NCBI GenBank assembly: GCA_017414145.1 | Contig: JAFPQL010000007.1 | Location: 1 to 7,535 of the forward strand | Reading direction: 5' to 3' | Length of the DNA stretch: 7,535 bases | DNA from: Oscillospiraceae bacterium | GTDB taxonomy: Bacteria; Bacillota_A; Clostridia; Oscillospirales; Ruminococcaceae | Part shown: one piece after another, positions 1 to 5,754 of the stretch | How positions within the stretch are numbered: the stretch's first letter is position 1 | Layout of the letters: the number at the start of each line of letters is the position of its first letter | Translations under genes and position numbers: made by a program | Notes under the pieces: generated by a model | The model's database searches: none | Seen by the model: only the letters and a program-made list of their open reading frames with translations | What the model was told of the DNA's origin: nothing

Positions 1-1028
1 CAGACCTCCGCCGCCGTATAGCAGTTCGTGTAGATGTTGCCGGTTCCGGTTGCCCATGTTGCCTGCACCTTTGCGATTTCCTGCGAATTTCCGTCCGAAT
101 CGGTGCGCAGAATCTTCGTGTAGACATCCGACGGCACCCGCACGGTGTCCGGATTGTTCGTTTTCGCATACAGCCATGTGCCGTCCGGCAGCGGCGTGAC
201 CGCGTCGAGTGCGCCGCGCCAGAAGGCATTTTCAAAGCGCGTCGAGCTGCACACGATCTCATTTCCTTCGGAAAAATAATTCCAGTCGTCGGCCTGATGT
301 GCGCCGTCCGCCTGCATATACGCGTCGCTGACGAGGACATATTCATGCAGCGAATGGCCGAGCATATCCGGCGAAATGTCGTCGTAGGTGATGTCGCAGT
401 GATACCACTCGCCGTCCACCCGCACCACATTCCACATATGCTTCAGCGAATCGCTCGTGATCGGGTAGCAGGCAATGCCGGCCGCACGGCAGAGCACGCA
501 CATTGCCAGCGCATAGCCCTGACAGACCGCGTCGCCGTCCACCATGGCGGCATAGGCGTCGTTGCGGGTATAGGTCAGGTCATAGGCACAGCGGGTCGCC
601 AGCCAGTCGTGGAAATACAGCACGGTTTCCGCCTCGGACCATCCCGGCTGTACGCCGCTGACAACCTCCTCCAGCGTGCGCGCAAATTCGGCTTTCATGG
701 CAGGAATCTGCTCCGCGTCATAGGTGTACTTGACCCAGAAGCTGTAGACGGTGGAGCCGGCTGCGCGGTAGCCGAAGGCAGAGCTGACATAGAAGCGGTC
801 CGCCGTGGTGTAGAGCTTGTCGTAATACTCCCGGATGCAGTCGTCCAGCGACATACTGATGCCGAACATGGAGACGGTTTCGCGGAGCTGATCCCATGAT
901 TCCTCCACACGCCGGCGGAAGGTTGATTCACCCGCTGCCTCTGCCGTCGTGCCGGGCGACAGTCCGGCCGCCAGCAGACAGGACGCTGACAGAAGCGAAG
1001 CGGTCAGGCGTCTGATGAGTTGCTTCAT
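1..1028 (-). CDS. Secreted transglutaminase-like domain protein (3' end missing)
   Basis: The gene enters from the left edge on the minus strand; 342 N-terminal codons are visible and no stop is seen. The ATG at 1028 is preceded by AAAGGGGG at a spacing of about 7 nt. Residues 1-32 form a signal peptide: KQLIRR, then a hydrophobic stretch (about 8-24), then an AEA signal peptidase I-type site, so the protein should be exported. A transglutaminase/protease-like core spans about residues 135-235 with the full Cys-His-Asp set: Cys169 in GDAVCQGYALA, His197 in LKHMWNVV and Asp212 in YHCDITYDD. Such domains in Firmicutes act as extracellular peptidases or cross-linkers, often on cell-wall or surface substrates; the substrate here is unknown. 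After residue 260 the sequence (FWRGALDAV, GTWLYAKTNN) resembles the start of a repeat or propeller-like C-terminal region, but it is cut off. A lipobox is not convincing (SASC). The fold is well supported; the function is not. Confidence 0.88.
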   Translation of the reverse strand, partial: MKQLIRRLTASLLSASCLLAAGLSPGTTAEAAGESTFRRRVEESWDQLRETVSMFGISMSLDDCIREYYDKLYTTADRFYVSSAFGYRAAGSTVYSFWVKYTYDAEQIPAMKAEFARTLEEVVSGVQPGWSEAETVLYFHDWLATRCAYDLTYTRNDAYAAMVDGDAVCQGYALAMCVLCRAAGIACYPITSDSLKHMWNVVRVDGEWYHCDITYDDISPDMLGHSLHEYVLVSDAYMQADGAHQADDWNYFSEGNEIVCSSTRFENAFWRGALDAVTPLPDGTWLYAKTNNPDTVRVPSDVYTKILRTDSDGNSQEIAKVQATWATGTGNIYTNCYTAAEV

Positions 1029-1113
1029 ACGGATTCCCCCTTTAACGGATCACGGACAGTGCGGTTCTTCTGTCTTCATCGTACCATTTCCGTCTTAAAC
1101 GAAGCTGAATGAT

Positions 1114-1145
1114 GCGGTCTGCCGGTCAGACGGGGCGCAGACCGC
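1114..1145 (-). promoter_or_regulatory. 9-bp inverted repeat in the leader of the transglutaminase-like gene
   Basis: GCGGTCTGC (1114-1122) and GCAGACCGC (1137-1145) are perfect 9-bp arms around a 14-nt loop. The repeat begins about 4 nt after the transcript start predicted from the promoter at 1156-1184, and about 85 nt before the start codon. A shorter alternative pairing (GTCTG with CAGAC, 1118-1130) shares the left arm. No T-run follows, so it is not an intrinsic terminator. It could be a repressor operator or an mRNA 5'-stabilising hairpin; the sequence does not decide. Confidence 0.55.
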
Positions 1146-1155
1146 CTCTATCGGT

Positions 1156-1184
1156 ATTATAACAAAAAGCGCACCGGATTTCCA
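1156..1184 (-). promoter_or_regulatory. Predicted sigma-A promoter of the transglutaminase-like gene
   Basis: On the minus strand there is TGGAAA (1179-1184), a 17-nt spacer, then TATAAT (1156-1161) preceded by TGT, which makes an extended -10. The predicted transcript start is near 1149, giving a leader of about 120 nt before the ATG at 1028. The -35 matches 4 of 6 consensus bases; the perfect extended -10 carries the call. The rest of the gap, 1185-1307, shows no further clear element. Confidence 0.65.
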
Positions 1185-1307
1185 GCATCAAACTGCCGAA
1201 AAACCGATGCGCGATTTGTGCGTAGTGCCCAAAACAAAACGGGTTTTACTTGAAAGAATCCATCATTTAAGGAGATTCAGCGCCAAGCTTTTTTGTGCGG
1301 TGCTGCC

Positions 1308-1781
1308 TTAATGCTGTTCGGACTGCTCAACGGCCTCTGCCGGGCTGAGATTGCCGAGCATGACCTCCAGCAGCGCGGTGCCGTAACGCTCCAGCATCGA
1401 GAGGGAGACATACAGCGTGTCCTTGACGGTCTCGTGCGAGATGAGGACATCCTCGTCGCCGCAGTACTGCGAGGTGCGGTAGCGGATTTCACCGTCTGCC
1501 ATATCCATTTCAAAGCCGCCGCGGATCAGACCGTAGTTTGCGCGGTTGAGAAATTCCAGCACATTTGCGCGGGACTCCTCGTCCGCGGTCAGCGGGAGGG
1601 TCGCCAGCACCATGAAGCAGGTGTTCCGCACCTGAATCGCCACATTGCAGCGGCGGAATTTGCATTTCAGAGACACGCCGAACCGGATGACTCCGTTTTC
1701 GTCGGTCGGATCAAATTTCCATTCGTCCGCACGGAGAAAGTCCTCGACGGTTTCCGCAATTTTCAGAGAATATTCCTGCAT
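1308..1781 (-). CDS. YbjN-domain protein
   Basis: This 157-residue soluble protein has no signal peptide or membrane segment. The pattern of an N-terminal helix (about 5-18), beta-rich middle segments, the stretch NRANYGLIRGGFEMD (about 79-93), and then GEIRYRTSQYC is typical of the YbjN family, whose fold resembles type III secretion chaperones. The family's biochemical role is poorly defined; chaperone-like or regulatory roles have been proposed. The start is set by AAAGGAG 7 nt upstream of the ATG at 1781. The C-terminus ends in an acidic tail (PAEAVEQSEQH). The gene has its own strong promoter (1830-1858) and no clear terminator follows the stop, so some transcripts could continue towards the transglutaminase-like gene, 280 bp further on. 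The assignment is from pattern recognition only. Confidence 0.75.
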   Translation of the reverse strand: MQEYSLKIAETVEDFLRADEWKFDPTDENGVIRFGVSLKCKFRRCNVAIQVRNTCFMVLATLPLTADEESRANVLEFLNRANYGLIRGGFEMDMADGEIRYRTSQYCGDEDVLISHETVKDTLYVSLSMLERYGTALLEVMLGNLSPAEAVEQSEQH

Positions 1782-1803
1782 GAAAAGACTCCTTTCCGGT
1801 TTG

Positions 1804-1817
1804 GCCGCAGATGCGGC
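1804..1817 (-). promoter_or_regulatory. Short GC-rich hairpin at the 5' end of the YbjN-like mRNA
   Basis: GCCGC and GCGGC are 5-bp arms around a 4-nt loop; the outer A/T also matches if the loop is reduced to 2 nt. The hairpin starts about 6 nt after the transcript start predicted at about 1823 and lies 22 nt or more upstream of the start codon. It leaves the AAAGGAG site free. It could be an operator or a 5'-stabilising hairpin. There is no T-run. Confidence 0.4.
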
Positions 1818-1829
1818 TCTTTTACCAGA

Positions 1830-1858
1830 AGTATACCAGAAATCCGGCGGTTTGTCAA
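1830..1858 (-). promoter_or_regulatory. Near-consensus sigma-A promoter of the YbjN-like gene
   Basis: On the minus strand there is a perfect TTGACA (1853-1858), a 17-nt spacer and TATACT (1830-1835, 5 of 6). The predicted transcript start is near 1823, giving a leader of about 42 nt. The -35 lies only 10 bp past the stop codon of the upstream membrane protein gene, so the two genes are likely to be separate units with possible read-through. Confidence 0.85.
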
Positions 1859-1868
1859 GTAGGTGCGG

Positions 1869-2696
1869 TTATTTCCGGCGCGCCGTGCCGAAGAACACCT
1901 TGTCAAAGAAGTCCTTGGTCTTCTCCCCGCCGAGCTGCTTTTTGAAGACATCGGTCGAAACGCCGCCGTTTTTGATGAGATTGTCGCTGTACTCCTGCGT
2001 CAGTCTGAGCTTTTCCGCTCTGCCCGCCTCGTCGAGCAAAGGGGCGTCCTTTGCGGCTTCCATATATGATCTGATCGCGTCGCAGAACATCTCGCGGACG
2101 GTTTTATCGTCTGCGCGCTTCAGCTTCTTGTGCATGGCAACGGACAGCAGATTGTCATACCAGTAGGAGCCGGTTTCCAGCTCCCCGATGCTGCTGTAGC
2201 GTCCCTGAAATTCGCGCAGACCGGCCAGCACCTTTGTGTACGCCGCCGTGCTCTTGTCCGGCACGAGATCGTAGAACTCGGTATAGGCCTTGCGGTTGCC
2301 GAGCGGATACATATAGTCCATTGAGAGCAGCGGCAGATCCGCGCTGTACGGCGTGATGACGAAGGAAACCATCTGCATGAAGCCCATGTTCACGCGCATG
2401 ACGGAGAGATTGCCGAAATCGTTGTCATCCGGGTACGAGAGATCGTACTGCTGCACATGGAATTTCAGCAGGCCGTACATTTTGATTTCGCTGTATTCGC
2501 CCGCATCGACCGGCGTGACCTTGCAGAAATCAGAGAGCGACGCCATGCCGGCGTCCAGCGTCTGATTCATCTCCTTCATGTTGCGGGAGGCGTTCCAGCC
2601 GATGAAGCCGACGAGCGCGCCGATCAGCAGCAGAATCACCAGCAGCACGACCGGCCATTTTTTCCGTTTGACCGTTTTGGTACCTGTTTTTGACAT
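1869..2696 (-). CDS. Membrane-anchored protein resembling ferredoxin-dependent bilin reductases
   Basis: This is a 275-residue protein. Residues 1-13 are strongly basic (KRKK), followed by one membrane segment (about 14-34), so the charge rule predicts cytoplasmic N-terminus and external C-terminal domain. The domain from about 70 to 270 shows several bilin-reductase (PcyA/PebA/HY2) landmarks in order: a strand run ending in ITPYSADLPLLSMD (114-127), where Asp127 fits the central catalytic Asp (PcyA Asp105); DLVP (143-146); AAKDAP (214-219); then YSDNLIKN (236-243) and VFKKQLGG...FFDKVFFG (250-270), which match the family's conserved C-terminal block in order and almost in spacing. The PcyA His88 position appears to be Val110. 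I know no established role for such a protein in Firmicutes, and an external location would not suit ferredoxin reduction, so a non-catalytic heme or tetrapyrrole binding role is possible. The ATG at 2696 is chosen because AGGAAG lies 8 nt upstream; any longer frame runs through the tRNA. Confidence 0.6.
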   Translation of the reverse strand: MSKTGTKTVKRKKWPVVLLVILLLIGALVGFIGWNASRNMKEMNQTLDAGMASLSDFCKVTPVDAGEYSEIKMYGLLKFHVQQYDLSYPDDNDFGNLSVMRVNMGFMQMVSFVITPYSADLPLLSMDYMYPLGNRKAYTEFYDLVPDKSTAAYTKVLAGLREFQGRYSSIGELETGSYWYDNLLSVAMHKKLKRADDKTVREMFCDAIRSYMEAAKDAPLLDEAGRAEKLRLTQEYSDNLIKNGGVSTDVFKKQLGGEKTKDFFDKVFFGTARRK

Positions 2697-2724
2697 TTCT
2701 GATACTTCCTTTCCGGTGTGATAT

Positions 2725-2761
2725 AAAACGAAAGTCTCCCGCCGGACGGACAGGAGACTTT
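2725..2761 (-). terminator. Intrinsic terminator or attenuator after tRNA-Val
   Basis: AAAGTCTCC (2731-2739) and GGAGACTTT (2753-2761) form a perfect 9-bp stem around a 13-nt GC-rich loop. On the minus strand this is followed by CGTTTTATAT, an imperfect T-run. It starts 4 nt after the tRNA CCA end and ends about 30 nt before the next gene's start codon, so it should end most tRNA transcripts while letting some through. Confidence 0.75.
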
Positions 2762-2765
2762 GCTT

Positions 2766-2842
2766 TGGTGAGGATGAGCGGACTTGAACCGATGACCCCC
2801 TGCATGTCAAGCAGGTACTCTAACCAACTGAGCTACACCCTC
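2766..2842 (-). tRNA. tRNA-Val (anticodon GAC), CCA encoded
   Basis: The cloverleaf can be folded by hand. The 7-bp acceptor stem is GAGGGTG with CATCCTC (one G-T pair). The D arm is GTAGCTCAGTTGGTTAGAG. The 5-bp anticodon stem CCTGC/GCAGG has loop TTGACAT, so the anticodon is GAC (2806-2808), reading valine GUC/GUU. The T arm contains GGTTCAAGTCC. Discriminator A (2769) is followed by genomic CCA (2766-2768). The gene has its own consensus promoter upstream and a terminator hairpin directly downstream. Confidence 0.97.
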
Positions 2843-2854
2843 ACAACAAAAACT

Positions 2855-2883
2855 ATTATATCATATTTCATCCGGTTTGTCAA
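2855..2883 (-). promoter_or_regulatory. Consensus sigma-A promoter of tRNA-Val
   Basis: On the minus strand a perfect TTGACA (2878-2883), 17-nt spacer and perfect TATAAT (2855-2860) lie 12 bp upstream of the tRNA 5' end. It is the strongest promoter in the window and the only clear one upstream of the bilin-reductase-like gene. It is divergent from the plus-strand promoter at 2932-2960. Confidence 0.9.
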
Positions 2884-2931
2884 GCCCTAATTCGGATTTT
2901 CTGAAAAAAATCTCAGCGGTGCCGTTTTTGC

Positions 2932-2960
2932 TTGTAATTCTGCGGACACCGTGCTATAAT
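2932..2960 (+). promoter_or_regulatory. Sigma-A promoter of the ParB/BMP fusion gene
   Basis: TTGTAA (2932-2937), a 17-nt spacer and TATAAT (2955-2960) preceded by TGC (extended -10). The predicted transcript start is near 2967, with a leader of about 36 nt before the ATG at 3003. An AT-rich stretch (2891-2911) just upstream of the -35 could act as an UP element. It probably drives the three plus-strand genes up to the terminator at 6308. Confidence 0.85.
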
Positions 2961-3002
2961 AGAGACAGACCGCTTCCGCTTTTTACCCCAAAGGAGCATG
3001 AT

Positions 3003-4961
3003 ATGGCATACGCAGATTACATCAAAGCACAAAAATTAGCTGAAAAGCAGTACCGTCAGGCGACCGCACGCGGCGCCTATCCGTATCTTCCCGTGCTGGA
3101 GGATCTGATCCGCGGCGGCACGGAGGAAAGCCGTGTCCCGCTCGGACAGATTGAAATTCCCGTCTCCATGATCGCCGGCACCGCGTCCGCGGAGCGCACA
3201 AAGGCCTTTGCGTCGAATTTCATGCCGCTGCTGGACTATGACACGGAGTTCGGCGCCAAATGGTCGGCGCTGTACGATTCCGTGCAGGAGGTCGGCATCA
3301 ATGAGCCGATCGGGGTGCTGGAATATATGCAGCGGTTCTATGTGATCGAAGGCAACAAGCGCGTCAGCGTCTCGCGCTTTAACGGCGCGGTCAGCATCGA
3401 AGCACAGGTGACGCGGGTGCTGCCGCGGCCGAACGATTCCGTTGAGTACCGCATCTACGCCGATTTCCTTGATTTTTACCGCGTTTCCGGCATCTACGAG
3501 ATTCAGATGACGCAGACCGGTTCCTTTTCGCGGCTGCTGGCGGCGATTCCCGCGGACGACAGCAGCGGACAGAGCCCTGTCTGGTCGGAGGATCTGCGGC
3601 GCGATGTCCGCTTCCTCTACGCGGTCTTTGAGTCCTATTTCATCAGCCGCGGCGGCCAGAGAATGGCGGTGACGGCGGGCGACGCCTTCCTGCACTTCGT
3701 CGAAATTTACGGCTTTGACGCGGTGCGGTCGCTCTCTTCTGCCGAGATGCACCGTGCGATGGACCGGATCTGGGCGGAGTTCCGCGTGCTCGCCGATTCC
3801 AGCCCGTCCTCCTATATTCTGGAGCCGACTGTCGAATCGCACCGCATCGCCCTGACGAAAATCCTGCCGATCAGCAGCACGGTGCTGAAAATCGCCTTCC
3901 TCTATCCGAGGGACCCCGAACGCTCCGCATGGAGCTATAACCACGAGCTGGGACGGCTGTATCTCAACGATACCCTCGGCGACGCGATTGAAACAACCCC
4001 GATTGTCACGGAGGCGGCGGAGGCGGAGGATGTCATCCGCAATCTCGCGGAGAGCGGCTACCGCATGATCTTCACGACCTCGCCGGTCTTTCACGCCGCC
4101 AGTATGCGCACGGCAGTCGCCTTTCCGGATGTCATCATCATGAACTGCTCGATGAACTCCGCGTACAGGCAGGTCCGCACCTATTATCTGCGCATCTACG
4201 AGGCGAAGTTCATCACGGGCATCATCGCCGGCTCGATGACGGAAAACGAGCGCATCGGCTACATTGCGGATTATCCCGTGCTCGGCACACCGGCGTCCGT
4301 CAGTGCGTTTGCGCTCGGCGTCAAGCTCGTCAACCCGCGTGCGATGGTTTATCTGGACTGGTCCACGCTTGAAAATCACGATCCCGCCGACTATTTCCGC
4401 GAAAAGCAGATCGACCTGATCTCCGACCGCGACCTGAGTGCGCCGGGCAATCCCGACCACGACTTCGGCCTGTACGGTCTGTACGGCGGGCAGTCCTTCC
4501 GGCTGGCGGCGCCGGTCTGGAACTGGGGCAGTCTCTACGAGGAAATGGTGCGCTCGGTGCTGATCGGCGCATGGAAGAACGACGCCAACCGCAACGAGAC
4601 ACACGCGCTCAATTATTTCTGGGGGATGTCCTCCGGCGCGATTGAGGTCGCGTGCTCCTCGCGTCTGCCCAGCGGGACGCAGAAGCTCGTCACGCTGATG
4701 CAGCGTCAGATTGCAAAGGGCGCGTTTCACCCGTTTACCGGCGTGATTTATACGCAGGACGGCAGCTGCGTCGCCCAGCCCGGCGTCACCCTGACACCGG
4801 AGCAGATCGTCCGCGCAGACTGGTTCCCCGACAATGTTGTCGGCAGAATTCCCGATGCCGCGGAGCTCGCCCCGGCCTTCCGCTCCTTCACCGCACAGCA
4901 CGGGCTTCACGCCCTGCCGCCCCCGCCGGAAAAACTGTCCGCAGGACAGCCCGAATCCTGA
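3003..4961 (+). CDS. ParB-like domain fused to BMP/PnrA-like ligand-binding domain, no signal peptide
   Basis: This is a 652-residue protein. The ATG at 3003 has AAAGGAG 6 nt upstream and lies after the promoter; the longer frame from 2877 begins before the promoter and is not used. The first 15 residues are charged and polar, with no signal peptide or lipobox, so the protein should be cytosolic. Residues 45-140 look like a ParB/sulfiredoxin-type domain: PLGQIEIPVSMI at the start, then YVIEGNKRVSVSRFNG (113-128) in the place of the GxxR box. Residues 165-290 are a helical linker. Residues 294-615 resemble the BMP family (PF02608; PnrA-like nucleoside-binding proteins): LKIAFLYP, YRMIFTTSPVFHAA, YYLRIYEAKFITGIIAG (394-410), ERIGYIADYPVLG and VWNWGSLYEEMV (505-516). 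BMP proteins normally feed nucleoside ABC transporters from outside the cell; here an intracellular sensor role is inferred. A Pro-rich tail follows residue 635. The phosphoesterase gene lies 50 bp downstream. Confidence 0.82.
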   Translation: MAYADYIKAQKLAEKQYRQATARGAYPYLPVLEDLIRGGTEESRVPLGQIEIPVSMIAGTASAERTKAFASNFMPLLDYDTEFGAKWSALYDSVQEVGINEPIGVLEYMQRFYVIEGNKRVSVSRFNGAVSIEAQVTRVLPRPNDSVEYRIYADFLDFYRVSGIYEIQMTQTGSFSRLLAAIPADDSSGQSPVWSEDLRRDVRFLYAVFESYFISRGGQRMAVTAGDAFLHFVEIYGFDAVRSLSSAEMHRAMDRIWAEFRVLADSSPSSYILEPTVESHRIALTKILPISSTVLKIAFLYPRDPERSAWSYNHELGRLYLNDTLGDAIETTPIVTEAAEAEDVIRNLAESGYRMIFTTSPVFHAASMRTAVAFPDVIIMNCSMNSAYRQVRTYYLRIYEAKFITGIIAGSMTENERIGYIADYPVLGTPASVSAFALGVKLVNPRAMVYLDWSTLENHDPADYFREKQIDLISDRDLSAPGNPDHDFGLYGLYGGQSFRLAAPVWNWGSLYEEMVRSVLIGAWKNDANRNETHALNYFWGMSSGAIEVACSSRLPSGTQKLVTLMQRQIAKGAFHPFTGVIYTQDGSCVAQPGVTLTPEQIVRADWFPDNVVGRIPDAAELAPAFRSFTAQHGLHALPPPPEKLSAGQPES

Positions 4962-5011
4962 CAGCGCGCCGTAAGCGCCGCAAACTGCCGTGGAAAGGTT
5001 GAAGCTGAATT

Positions 5012-5653
5012 ATGAAAATTATGGTGATGTCCGATGTTGAGTCCAAATCCCTGTGGGATTTTTACCGGCCGGAAAAGCTGGAGAATGTGGAACTGATTAT
5101 CTCCTGCGGCGATCTGCACCCGCACTACCTCACCTTTCTGGAGACGGTGTCCAACCTGCCGCTGCTGTATGTCCACGGCAATCACGACGAAAAATATGCC
5201 CAGACGCCGCCGGAGGGCTGCGAGTGCATCGAGGACCGCGTGTATGTCCACAACGGCATCCGGATCCTCGGACTGGGCGGCTCCATGCGATACCGCCCCG
5301 GCGAGCACCAGTATACCGAGCGGGAGATGCGCTGGAGAATTCACCGGCTCCGCTTAAAGCTGATGCGGACACGCGGCTTTGACATCCTCGTCACGCACGC
5401 GCCGGCACAGGATTTCCACGACGGCAGCGACCTGTGCCATCAGGGCTTCGCCGCCTTCCGGAAGCTGCTTTCGCAGTATGCCCCGAAATATTTTATTCAC
5501 GGGCATATGCACATGGACTACGGCGAAAATACGCCGCGCATCAGCAGGCTCGGCGAGACGGCGGTCATCAACGCCTTCCGCACCTACACCTTTGACTACG
5601 AGACGGCGGCACAGGAGGCCGTACAGGAGGCAGTACAGCGAGTGACCGAATGA
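5012..5653 (+). CDS. Metallophosphoesterase (calcineurin-like)
   Basis: This is a 213-residue cytosolic protein with the calcineurin-like metal motifs in order: SDVES (Asp8), CGDLH (Asp34), GNHD (56-59), THAP (His129) and GHMH (164-167). The first motif is usually DxH; here the His is Glu10, so one metal ligand differs while the rest of the site is intact. Members hydrolyse phosphomonoesters, phosphodiesters or cyclic nucleotides; the substrate cannot be read from sequence. The start at 5012 follows a weak AAAGG about 13 nt upstream, which may mean modest translation or coupling to the preceding gene, 50 bp upstream with no terminator between. The C-terminus has a short duplicated unit (QEAVQEAVQ), matched by a DNA repeat of GGAGGC(C/A)GTACA at about 5615-5638. 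The neighbouring ParB/BMP protein suggests a nucleotide-related substrate, but that is inference. Confidence 0.88.
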   Translation: MKIMVMSDVESKSLWDFYRPEKLENVELIISCGDLHPHYLTFLETVSNLPLLYVHGNHDEKYAQTPPEGCECIEDRVYVHNGIRILGLGGSMRYRPGEHQYTEREMRWRIHRLRLKLMRTRGFDILVTHAPAQDFHDGSDLCHQGFAAFRKLLSQYAPKYFIHGHMHMDYGENTPRISRLGETAVINAFRTYTFDYETAAQEAVQEAVQRVTE

Positions 5654-5660
5654 CGGGCGG

Positions 5661-5692
5661 CAGCATATGCTGTAACACGGGCAGCGTGCTGC
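5661..5692 (+). repeat. Two adjacent related palindromes after the phosphoesterase gene
   Basis: CAGCATATGCTG (5661-5672) is a perfect 12-bp palindrome, and GCAGCGTGCTGC (5681-5692) has 5-bp arms around GT. The outer GCAGCA and TGCTGC can also pair with each other. No T-run follows, so this is not an intrinsic terminator. It sits 63 bp upstream of the BclA-like gene and could be an operator or an mRNA processing/stability structure. Function unknown. Confidence 0.4.
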
Positions 5693-5754
5693 GGCAACGG
5701 CGTTCGGAAGCGGCACACATTCAGCCCGAATCTGCTGAGAAATGAGTGAGAATC

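Noticed and set aside
1236..1247. Palindrome AAAACGGGTTTT as a terminator for the YbjN-like gene
   Set aside because: The arms are short and A/T-rich with almost no loop, and no suitable T-run follows on the minus strand.
1293..1862. 189-codon plus-strand frame opposite the YbjN-like gene
   Set aside because: It is antisense to a gene with a recognisable family pattern, a ribosome binding site and a near-consensus promoter; its own product matches nothing I recognise.
2697..2810. N-terminal extension of the bilin-reductase-like protein to 2810
   Set aside because: The extra residues (GSSVQVRSSSP type) are a translated tRNA and terminator; the ATG at 2696 has its own ribosome binding site.
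1138..2973. 8-mer CAGACCGC near two predicted transcript starts (1138-1145 and 2966-2973)
   Set aside because: The word also occurs inside coding sequence (about 524-531) and is expected by chance in GC-rich DNA; only the first copy is part of a palindrome.
2877..3002. N-terminal extension of the ParB/BMP protein to 2877
   Set aside because: It would begin upstream of the promoter at 2932-2960, whereas ATG 3003 has an ideal AAAGGAG site.
3036..4910. 624-codon open frame antisense to the ParB/BMP fusion gene
   Set aside because: Its product is rich in Arg, Ala, Asp and His without recognisable domains, it has no clear ribosome binding site or promoter, and it mirrors the GC-biased third positions of a well-supported plus-strand gene.
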